A stretch of 50,829 nt of DNA from positions 1 through 50,829 of the forward strand of contig DATGZX010000110.1 of the NCBI GenBank assembly GCA_035296965.1. Reading direction: 5' to 3'. Below the pieces are notes generated by a model, which was given only the letters and a program-made list of their open reading frames with translations, had not been told where the DNA came from and did not search any database. A program made the translations under genes and the position numbers. This document shows, one piece after another, positions 24,441-31,912 of this stretch (positions within the stretch are counted from its first letter, which is position 1; the number at the start of each line of letters is the position of its first letter). The DNA is from DATGZX01 sp035296965 (GTDB taxonomy: Bacteria; Planctomycetota; Planctomycetia; Gemmatales; Gemmataceae).

Positions 24441-25358
24441 TCAATTAAGAACGGGCACTTTGCCGTTGGCGCGGAATGCTTCGCTCGCCCCTTTCGCCAG
24501 TTCCATGATCTCGATCGGCACGGCAAGGAGGACGGTATTTGATGCGGACGGACCAAGTCCGTCGATGGTTTGCAAGGTGCGGAGCTGCATCGCGCCGGGG
24601 CTGGTTGCCATCGTTGCAGCCGCGGCTGCCAGGTTTTCCGCGGCGAGTCGATCGCCCTCGGCCTTCGTGATCGTGGCCCGTTTTTCACGCTCGGCCGCCG
24701 CCTGCCGAGACATGATCTTCTTGAGGTCCTCCGGCATACCGATGTCCTGCAGGCGGATGCCGGTCACGTCGAGCCCCCATTCCTGGGCCTGTTTCTCCAC
24801 GACCTCTTGCACCAGCTTGCCGATGTGCTCGCGCTCCGCCAGGAGTTCATCCAGCGTCACACCGCCGACGACGTCCCGCAGTGCAGTCTGGGCCAGCCGG
24901 GTGACGCCCCAGATGTAATCCTGGATCTGCATCACCGCGCTTTCGACGTTGACGACCTTGAAGAACAGCACACCGTCGATCAACACCGGCACATTATCGC
25001 GCGTGATGACTTCTTGCCGACGGATATCCTCCGTGAGAATGCGCGTGTCGATCATGCGCACCCGGTCGATAATCGGCACGATGGTGAACAGCCCTGGACC
25101 GCGTGTGCCCTCGAACTTCCCAAGCCGGAGCACGATGGCCCGTTCCCACTGGTTGGCCACCTTGATCGCGCTGGCCGACAATCCGGCCAGGATTGCCCCG
25201 CCGGCGCCCACGACGAATCCTAGTACCGGATCGATCTGGCCAAATAGGGCCCCCAATAGCAGACTCGCGACGAGGAGCACCACGAACACGGCAGGCGCAA
25301 AGAAGCTGCCCATGTCCAACTGAAAAGGTCGTGGCTCGTGACTGGAAGCAGGATTCAT
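24441..25358 (-). CDS. SPFH/band-7 (stomatin-like) membrane protein
   Basis: 305 residues. The ATG at 25358 follows GGAGGG. Two hydrophobic segments (about 20-65) anchor the protein; the SPFH domain follows with VANQWERAIVLRLGKFEGTR, GPGLFTIVPIIDRVRMIDTR and TLDELLAEREHIGKLVQ, then the Ala/Glu-rich coiled coil (RQAAAEREKRATITKAEGDR). It has the layout of stomatin/slipin proteins, which form membrane microdomain scaffolds and often control membrane proteases. No NfeD gene is adjacent; a DksA-like gene follows instead. Confidence 0.92.
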   Translation of the reverse strand: MNPASSHEPRPFQLDMGSFFAPAVFVVLLVASLLLGALFGQIDPVLGFVVGAGGAILAGLSASAIKVANQWERAIVLRLGKFEGTRGPGLFTIVPIIDRVRMIDTRILTEDIRRQEVITRDNVPVLIDGVLFFKVVNVESAVMQIQDYIWGVTRLAQTALRDVVGGVTLDELLAEREHIGKLVQEVVEKQAQEWGLDVTGIRLQDIGMPEDLKKIMSRQAAAEREKRATITKAEGDRLAAENLAAAAATMATSPGAMQLRTLQTIDGLGPSASNTVLLAVPIEIMELAKGASEAFRANGKVPVLN

Positions 25359-26062
25359 GACACGCCCTCCTGAAAACTGGGAGAACCGGCATTTCCGCCC
25401 CTGTTGCCAACGAGAAAGCAATTTTCAGGCCACATATCCCAATTTTGCTTGATGACCGCAGGGATGGGCCGCAAGGACAGGTTGCATGGCACGGCGTTCC
25501 TTTCACCTAGAGCGTGCCAGCCGGACGGTTTCACCTGCCGCTGCCGGCCGGCACGGCGAAGGAGAGCAATGTGTCCGCGGCTTAAAAATACGGATTTCAC
25601 AGCTTTCCAAAGGAGAGAAGCACGCCTGAGCGACCGACTCGCTGTCCAGACTGTTCCCTTTCCGCACGCCGCGGCACGATTGTGCACACTACTGGACATG
25701 CAAACTTCGGCTGGATTGCAAACTGGCGTAGGGGGCGGCTTTTCTCTGAGCCGGGTGCCGGGGTGAAAGAAGATGCGGGTACAGGCGTCCAGAACCACTC
25801 CACGTTCTTCAGAAGTCTCAGGGCGCATCAGCCAAGCCATTGGCGTGCTGGGAGCCCTGGAAGCATGGGCCATCCCGCGCGGCCTGTCTTGCCCTTGACG
25901 CCTGGCGGCGATTATGGCATGAGGCCGAAATCCCAATAGAGTTCCGCGCTACCCTTGTCTGCCGACCGCGCTTGTGCGCTGGCGGCGGTTTGCGTTTTGG
26001 CCCTGCTCTCCCCCGTGCCGGTCGGGAATGGTTCCCGTTTTCACCCGAGATGGAGCTTGTAC
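25359..26062. other. Intergenic region of about 700 bases
   Basis: Divergent region between the band-7 gene and the lipoprotein gene, which should include both promoters. No palindrome, RNA gene or convincing coding sequence was found. The open frames present have atypical composition. Confidence 0.4.
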
Positions 26063-27100
26063 ATGACGAACACCCGCGTTTTGGCGGCTGATAGCTGCAT
26101 CGGCCGAGTGTTGCCCATCCTGTTGTTTCCGATCGCCCTCGGCTGCGGGACAACGCGCATGAGCGATACGACGCGGACGGCGACCGAGCAACTGCTCATT
26201 TCGAACGCCGTGGACGTCGCGGTTTCGCAGATCGATCTGCGTCCGTTGTCGGGAAAGCCCGTCTTCTTCGATGCCCAGTACCTCGACGGCACAGTCGACA
26301 AGGGCTATCTCGTCAGCTCGCTACGGCAAAGCTTGCTCGCGCATGGATGTATTCTGCAGGAAGAACGCGCCAAGTCGACTTATGTGGTCGAGGCACGCTC
26401 CGGAGCGGTCGGCACGGATCGCCACTCTCTGCTGGTCGGCGTGCCGCAGATGACGGTGCCGGCCCTTGTGCCGGGCCAACCGTCGCAGATCCCGGAGATT
26501 CCGTTCGCCAAGAAGACGGACGAGCAGGGAGTCGCCAAGATCGCTCTGTTCGCCTTCAACCGCAGAACGGGCCAGCGCGTCTGGCAATCGGGGCTGGTCG
26601 AAGCAACCAGCGATGCCAGGGATACGTGGGTGGCCGGCCTGGGCCCGTTCCGCAAGGGGACGATCGTCCAGGGAACCGAACTTGCTGGGGAAGACATCCC
26701 TCTGGCTCGCCTTGGCGACCCGACTACGAGCAGTGCCAAATCCACTACGCACGTGGTCCCGCTGGACACCGCGGTCTCCTGGAACGAACCTCCGCCGCGC
26801 AGCATCTTCTCGCCTTATCTAGAATCGTTTGTCAACTACGCACTGGGCGACCATCACAAGGCCGGGGAAAATCAGTCTCCATCCGCCGGGCCCGCGGCTT
26901 CGACCGCGATCGGGTCGGCGGTCGCTTCGCCCGACAGGCCGCCGCCATCCGACGATCATGGTCCGCCTGCCAGCGCCTCCACCGCTCGGCCGATGCCCGC
27001 GCCCGCACCACCGATGACCGCCAAGACCAGCGAGCAGGCTGACTCGGAGCCAAGCGGCGCTCTTATCTCCGGCCTGCACGTGAAGCCCGACGGCTATTGA
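26063..27100 (+). CDS. Planctomycete lipoprotein, probably DUF6655 family
   Basis: The ATG at 26063 is preceded by GGAG. A signal sequence leads to a lipobox-like ALGC (Cys28). The conserved-looking core, TEQLLISNAVDVAVSQIDLR, YLVSSLRQSLLAHGC, YVVEARSGAVGTDRHSLLVG and FRKGTIVQG, matches my memory of the DUF6655 family from planctomycetes; this is not verified. The C-terminal 90 residues are Pro/Ala/Ser-rich and disordered. The protein should be anchored in the envelope. The 345-residue length is plausible. An in-frame start at 25955 would bury the lipobox. Confidence 0.75.
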   Translation: MTNTRVLAADSCIGRVLPILLFPIALGCGTTRMSDTTRTATEQLLISNAVDVAVSQIDLRPLSGKPVFFDAQYLDGTVDKGYLVSSLRQSLLAHGCILQEERAKSTYVVEARSGAVGTDRHSLLVGVPQMTVPALVPGQPSQIPEIPFAKKTDEQGVAKIALFAFNRRTGQRVWQSGLVEATSDARDTWVAGLGPFRKGTIVQGTELAGEDIPLARLGDPTTSSAKSTTHVVPLDTAVSWNEPPPRSIFSPYLESFVNYALGDHHKAGENQSPSAGPAASTAIGSAVASPDRPPPSDDHGPPASASTARPMPAPAPPMTAKTSEQADSEPSGALISGLHVKPDGY

Positions 27101-27255
27101 TCTCTGTCGCCCTCCGGCTTTCCCCACGCAAACCCCGCGCGGGCTTTGCCCCTGTCTGGTCATGAAGTTGCATGCGTCAATTCTCTCTGGAGAACATCCA
27201 GTGGAAGCACCACAATAGGAACATCTTTTGGCCACGAGGGCGGCACCGCTCGTTT

Positions 27256-27280
27256 TCTATCACGGTGCGTGATTCGGCAG
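27256..27280 (+). repeat. Orphan end of the 122-base palindromic element
   Basis: CTATCACGGTGCGTGATTCG and the next 5 bases resemble the left end of the element at 15793 (CTATATGACGGTGCGTAATT). The remainder of the element is not present, so this is a solo end or a decayed copy. Confidence 0.5.
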
Positions 27281-27369
27281 GACCACTCGAATCCTGCATG
27301 GTGATGGAGAGAGCTTGCATTCGCTGAAGCGAATCACCCGGAAAACTGCCAGCAAGCGGAGACATTCCT

Positions 27370-29868
27370 TTGCCGTTGCTTTTTGCCATCGCCATCTTCG
27401 TCAGCTCGGCCCTGTTGTTCCTCATCCAACCGATGTTCGCCAAGATGGTGCTGCCATTTCTGGGCGGCACGCCGGCGGTGTGGAATACCTGCATGGTCTT
27501 CTTCCAGGCCGCACTTCTTGCGGGCTACGCCTATGCGCACGCGGCACCGGCGTGGCTAGGCGTGAGGCGCCAGGCTGCATTTCACATGGGATTGCTGCTC
27601 CTACCCCTGCTCTCTTTGCCGATCGCCATCGCGCATGATTGGACGCCGCCCGCTGGCACGAATCCGATCCCCTCGCTTCTCCTTCTGTTGACAGTGTCCG
27701 TCGGCTTACCCTTCTTTGTGGTCTCGACCGGCGGTCCCTTGCTGCAGCGCTGGTTCGTCGCCACCGGCCACGCCGCCGGCCGCGACCCGTACTTCCTCTA
27801 TAGCGCCAGCAACCTCGGCAGCATGCTGGCCTTGCTCAGCTACCCAGTCCTTTTGGAGCCGGCGTTTCCGGTGGCAACGCAGCGCTGGTGGTGGTCGCTT
27901 GGCTACGGAACGCTCGTGATACTCATGTTCGTGTGCGCGCTGATGGTCTGGCGGGCCCCGAAAGAGAGGGCACCGGCCGGCCCAGCCAGGCAGCCAGTCG
28001 AGCCGCGTGTAGGAGCCTCCGAACGGCGCGGGGCAGGTGATAATCTCCCCTCTCCTCCGTTTCGCGGGAGAGGGGTCGGGGGTGAGGGCGGCGAACGATC
28101 CCCGGCCAAAGCCCCTCACCCCCGACCCCTCTCCCCGGAGTACCGGGGCGAGGGGAGATCAATCGCCGCCGCACCCCAAAATCCCAGGCCGCATGCGCTA
28201 CTGCGCCTGCGCTGGATCGCCCTGGCGTTCGTGCCGTCGAGCTTGATGTTGAGCGTCACGACTTACCTCACGACCGATATCGCCGCGATCCCGCTCCTCT
28301 GGGTGATTCCATTGGCGCTGTATCTGCTGAGTTTCATCCTGGTCTTTGCACGCACGCCGTTGCTGCCGCACTGGGCAATGGCGCGTGTGCTGCCGCTGGC
28401 CGTGCTCCTGATCGCACTGGTCATGCTCTGCCAGGCTACGGAGCCGATCTGGCTATTGCTGCCGGTCCACGTGGTCGCCTTCTTCATCATCGCGATGGTC
28501 TGTCACGGCGAGCTGGCGCGCTTGCGGCCCGACCCGAAATACCTCACGGAGTATTATCTTTGGCTTTCGGTTGGCGGTGTCCTGGGGGGACTCTTCAATG
28601 CCATGATCGCTCCGCTCATCTTCTCAGGGTTGGTGGAATACCCCCTGGTGCTTGTGGCTGCATGTTTCTTGAGGCCGGCGGAGGAGGCCGAGGAGGAAGA
28701 GGAAGCCAAAACACAAAAGTCCAGGAATCAACCACGAAAGGGCAAGCCACGGACAACGCCTGCCCAGAAGCGTGTAGCGGGACCGTCTTCCACTCCCCGT
28801 CCAAGGCTTGGAGGAGTCGTTGTTCATCTATTGCCGGCCCTGCTTCCAGGCTTGCTCTGCGTCGGGCTGATGCTCGTTTTCTGGTCGCGCGGCTGGAACA
28901 AGGGATTGACCGGAGGTTGGGAAAGCCGGCTGAGCCTGGGTCTAACATACGGGCTGCCCGCAATCCTCTGTTACATGCTGCTGCACCGTCCGCTGCTCTT
29001 CGGAACCAGCATTGGCGGATTGTTCATCGTGGGTCTGCTCAATCAGGGCGTTTACGGTCAGACGGTTTATCGCGAGCGCAGTTTTTTCGGTGTTCATCGC
29101 GTCTGCATCAATGCAGAGGGCACGCAGTACCAATTGGTGCACGGCAATACCTTCCACGGCCTTCAGTACCGCGACCCCGAGCGCGCGCGGGAGCCCCTGC
29201 TCTACTACTATCGCACGGGTCCCGTCGGCCAGCTCTTCAGCGTCTTCTCCGGAGCTGCCGCCAAGCCTGAAGTGGCGGTGATCGGCCTGGGGGCCGGTTC
29301 GTTGGCCGCCTACGGGGAGCCGGGGCAGCATTTCACGTATTACGAGATCGACCCATCCGTGCTGCGCATCGCCCGGGATTCGGGCTACTTCACCTTCCTA
29401 CGCGACAGCAAGGCGCAGGTTTCTGTTGAGCTTGGCGACGCGCGTTTGACGCTGAAGAACGCCCCGGACCATCACTATGGCATCCTTGTAGTCGATGCCT
29501 TCAGCTCCGACGCCATTCCCCTGCATCTACTGACGCGCGAGGCGTTGGCCCTCTACAAGAGCAAGCTTGCCGAGGGCGGCATCCTGGCTTTCAACATCTC
29601 GAATCGCTACCTGGACTTGAAACCGGTCCTGGGCGATCTCGCGCACGATGCAGGCTTGCAGTGCTGGTCGATCTCGGACCTGGATCTCGACGATGCCGAG
29701 AAGAACCAAGGCAAGGCTCCCTCGCAGTGGATCGTGATGGCTGCGCGCGCCGCCGACCTGGGAAGCCTCGCGCGCCGCAGCGGTTGGGAACATGTCGGAC
29801 CACGCCGCAATGCCAACGTGTGGAGGGATGATTTTTCAAATATCTTCAGCGTGTTCAAGTGGAACTAA
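27370..29868 (+). CDS. Multi-pass membrane protein fused to a spermidine-synthase-like domain
   Basis: 832 residues starting with TTG (GGAGA 8 bases upstream). The N-terminal two-thirds contain many membrane helices (LLFAIAIFVSSALLFLIQPM first). The C-terminal ~200 residues resemble spermidine/spermine synthases: SAM-type loop VIGLGAGSLAAYG (about 637-649), YYEIDPSVL, and VVDAFSSDAIPLHLLTREAL, with the aspartate region VVDAF. Fused MFS-like/synthase proteins of this build are common, and their substrate is unknown. Residues about 215-272 are an insertion encoded by a palindromic repeat (28045-28157) that keeps the frame, and a second low-complexity loop (EEAEEEEEAKTQKSRNQPRK) follows near residue 440. 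Confidence 0.88.
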   Translation: MPLLFAIAIFVSSALLFLIQPMFAKMVLPFLGGTPAVWNTCMVFFQAALLAGYAYAHAAPAWLGVRRQAAFHMGLLLLPLLSLPIAIAHDWTPPAGTNPIPSLLLLLTVSVGLPFFVVSTGGPLLQRWFVATGHAAGRDPYFLYSASNLGSMLALLSYPVLLEPAFPVATQRWWWSLGYGTLVILMFVCALMVWRAPKERAPAGPARQPVEPRVGASERRGAGDNLPSPPFRGRGVGGEGGERSPAKAPHPRPLSPEYRGEGRSIAAAPQNPRPHALLRLRWIALAFVPSSLMLSVTTYLTTDIAAIPLLWVIPLALYLLSFILVFARTPLLPHWAMARVLPLAVLLIALVMLCQATEPIWLLLPVHVVAFFIIAMVCHGELARLRPDPKYLTEYYLWLSVGGVLGGLFNAMIAPLIFSGLVEYPLVLVAACFLRPAEEAEEEEEAKTQKSRNQPRKGKPRTTPAQKRVAGPSSTPRPRLGGVVVHLLPALLPGLLCVGLMLVFWSRGWNKGLTGGWESRLSLGLTYGLPAILCYMLLHRPLLFGTSIGGLFIVGLLNQGVYGQTVYRERSFFGVHRVCINAEGTQYQLVHGNTFHGLQYRDPERAREPLLYYYRTGPVGQLFSVFSGAAAKPEVAVIGLGAGSLAAYGEPGQHFTYYEIDPSVLRIARDSGYFTFLRDSKAQVSVELGDARLTLKNAPDHHYGILVVDAFSSDAIPLHLLTREALALYKSKLAEGGILAFNISNRYLDLKPVLGDLAHDAGLQCWSISDLDLDDAEKNQGKAPSQWIVMAARAADLGSLARRSGWEHVGPRRNANVWRDDFSNIFSVFKWN
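28045..28157. repeat. Palindromic element inserted in frame in a coding sequence
   Basis: The inner arms GGAGAGGGGTCGGGGGTGAG at 28067-28088 and their reverse complement at 28113-28134 are perfect over 22 bases; outer arms CTCCCCTC / GAGGGGAG lie at 28045-28052 and 28150-28157. The right part (28112-28158) is almost identical to 37312-37358. It falls in a loop between predicted membrane helices of the host gene. Confidence 0.85.
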
Positions 29869-30298
29869 ATCAGCGTGCCCGATCTCGCAGCAAACTCGTA
29901 AAAATCGCGGAAAAGACGCGGTTTTTGGCATGGCCTAAGCATATTGAGAATGGGGCCCCCGCGAAATACCAGGTCGAGGCCCCAGAAAGTGTCAAAAACA
30001 CGGGCTTTTTGCGTGGTGATCTTTTTGGGACTAAAAAGGCCCTTGGCGCAAAATGTGTTTGGGAGGCGAATTGCACGCGATATTAGGGATTCTTTGATTC
30101 TTCATTTTCGGACGGGCCGCTTCTCATGACGAGCCAAATTCCCTGTAAAAATCAGCAAAAATGCTCAGGTGAGGCATCCCATCGATCATCATGGGATCGA
30201 AAGTCCATCCCAGACGTGTTGTCTGGGGCGCATCCGCGCAGGTGCCAAATTAGCCCATGCAAGGCAGCCATTCAGCTGCATAGTTGTTTTGGAAAAGT
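29869..30298. other. Intergenic region of about 430 bases
   Basis: Lies between two convergent genes. No coding region, no T-tract terminator and no palindrome was found until the element at 30299. Confidence 0.4.
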
Positions 30299-30357
30299 TA
30301 AAGGGGTCGGGAGTCAATCCCAATCCAGAGGATTGGAATTGACTCCCGACCCCTTTA
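30299..30357. repeat. Palindrome AAAGGGGTCGGGAGTC, overlaps the WD40 gene end
   Basis: Arms 30299-30326 and 30330-30357 match at 27 of 28 positions around a 3-base loop, so the element is nearly a perfect hairpin of 59 bases. Its right arm, loop and part of its left arm encode the last 14 residues and stop of the WD40 gene. Similar GGGGTCGG palindromes are associated with RAYT transposases in many genomes (recall). Confidence 0.9.
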
Positions 30358-31687
30358 CGCGACGACGCCTCCACCACCAGATTCCGGTCAACACCACGGC
30401 CACCCCGAGCAGCAGCGCGTCCAACCAGACGCCGGAGTGCGGCGGCATGTCCCAGAGCAGAACTACATCCTTCTTGTACGAGTACGTTACCAGCGTCTTG
30501 CCGTCGGGGCGAAAGGCCAACGGACCCAAGGCTGGCAGCGAGGCCAGGCGTCGGCCGGTTTGGGCGTCCAGCACCAGGACCCGCTCATCCGGGGCCAGGA
30601 AGCGGCCGGTGAATTTCGCGACCAGCGACCGCAGCCTGAAGTTCGAGTCGTAACAGCCCACGGCCAGCAACTTGCCGTCTGGCGAAAACGCGATGGCCCC
30701 CGCGTCGCCGGAGACGTTCCAGGCCCGTTGGCCCCGCGCGCCCGCGATATCGGCTACCAGGATTTGGCTGCCCGCAGCCCCCTCGGGGTAGGCCATCGCG
30801 CACCTTTGGCCATCCGAGCTGAACGCCAGGTCGTGTAGGCGGAAGTAGGGCCCAATGAAAGTGTCCATCTCCAGATCGGTTTTTACCGCGGCCCAGTCGA
30901 AGAACCGGACGTTCCAGGAACTATCGGTCAAAATCAACCCGCTTCCATCCGGGGCGATACTCATGATGTCGGAGCGGCCGCCAAGCAATTGATGGCCGCC
31001 CAAAAACCTTCGCTGGATGGGCTGCGCTTTCGGATCGCGGGGCACGCGGGCAATTTCTTTCATCAGGTTCAAGTCCCAAATCCGAACATGTTGGGCATAT
31101 TGGCTCACACACGTTTCCGCCACCGCGAGGATCTGACCATTGCGCGAAAAGGACCACATCGCCCCTGCATGAAATGGGATGAAGTCCGGAGCCGGTAGCA
31201 CCTGCACTTCCGACGTGGCCGTGTTGCAAACCCTGACTTGTTTATCGTCTGTCACCAGCACGCGTGAAGCATCGGGTGAAAAGTCGGCTTGGCATGCCTT
31301 GATGTCATTCCAATGGAAGCATTCCAGTCCCGTATCGATGTCCCAAAGGGAAATATCCTGCAAGTTCCCCGGATCCCCGGAAATCACTCCCAGATAACGG
31401 CCGTCACTGCTGAGAAAGGATGGATGGCCCGCCGCGGAGATCCCCTGCAGAGACATGCCGCGCGGCCTCGGCGTATGCCACACCCACAGCGCGACGGCCG
31501 TGGCGAGCCAGGTGAAGAGACAGAGAATGCCCAAATAGCGCTTACGAATGGCAATCTCCTGCAGAGGGGCGAGCGAGAATCGAGGATAGAGGATCGAGGA
31601 TAGAGACGCAAGCGAATGGCCGGTGTTTATCCGGTCGCTGGACTTGCCAGCAATACGAGGGTGCGTGGGGCGGAGTCTTCGACGCAT
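30314..31687 (-). CDS. WD40-repeat membrane protein
   Basis: Beta-propeller protein with an N-terminal membrane helix (LGILCLFTWLATAVALWVW) and a C-terminal one (WLDALLLGVAVVLTGIWWW), so the propeller is probably outside the cytoplasm. WD-like units include ISLWDIDTGLECFHW, VRIWDLNLMKEIA, GAIAFSPDGKLLAVGCYDSN and LAFRPDGKTLVTYSYKKDVV. The last 14 residues (KGSGVNSNPLDWD and one before) and the stop come from the palindrome at 30299. The start is uncertain: the ATG at 31687 lies in low-complexity upstream sequence, while a strong AGGAG (31556-31560) precedes an ATT at 31549. It is paralogous in layout to 35223-36416. Function unknown. Confidence 0.82.
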   Translation of the reverse strand: MRRRLRPTHPRIAGKSSDRINTGHSLASLSSILYPRFSLAPLQEIAIRKRYLGILCLFTWLATAVALWVWHTPRPRGMSLQGISAAGHPSFLSSDGRYLGVISGDPGNLQDISLWDIDTGLECFHWNDIKACQADFSPDASRVLVTDDKQVRVCNTATSEVQVLPAPDFIPFHAGAMWSFSRNGQILAVAETCVSQYAQHVRIWDLNLMKEIARVPRDPKAQPIQRRFLGGHQLLGGRSDIMSIAPDGSGLILTDSSWNVRFFDWAAVKTDLEMDTFIGPYFRLHDLAFSSDGQRCAMAYPEGAAGSQILVADIAGARGQRAWNVSGDAGAIAFSPDGKLLAVGCYDSNFRLRSLVAKFTGRFLAPDERVLVLDAQTGRRLASLPALGPLAFRPDGKTLVTYSYKKDVVLLWDMPPHSGVWLDALLLGVAVVLTGIWWWRRRRVKGSGVNSNPLDWD

Positions 31688-31912
31688 CAGGATTCCACTT
31701 AAACCACTGTTGGGGAGAGTCCAACCTGGGCTTCCGTGCCGTAAGCCTCAGGCACCCCCGCGCGACGTTCAGACGCGATCGCAACAGGCTGGCATCGCCC
31801 TTGGCGCGGCCTCGACGACGCAAGAAAATACTGCATAGGCGCGAGGTTGCCATGCTTCATGGGGCCGCAGTTGAGCCTCGTGGCGCAAGCCGACCCTTGA
31901 CAGCAGTTAGAG

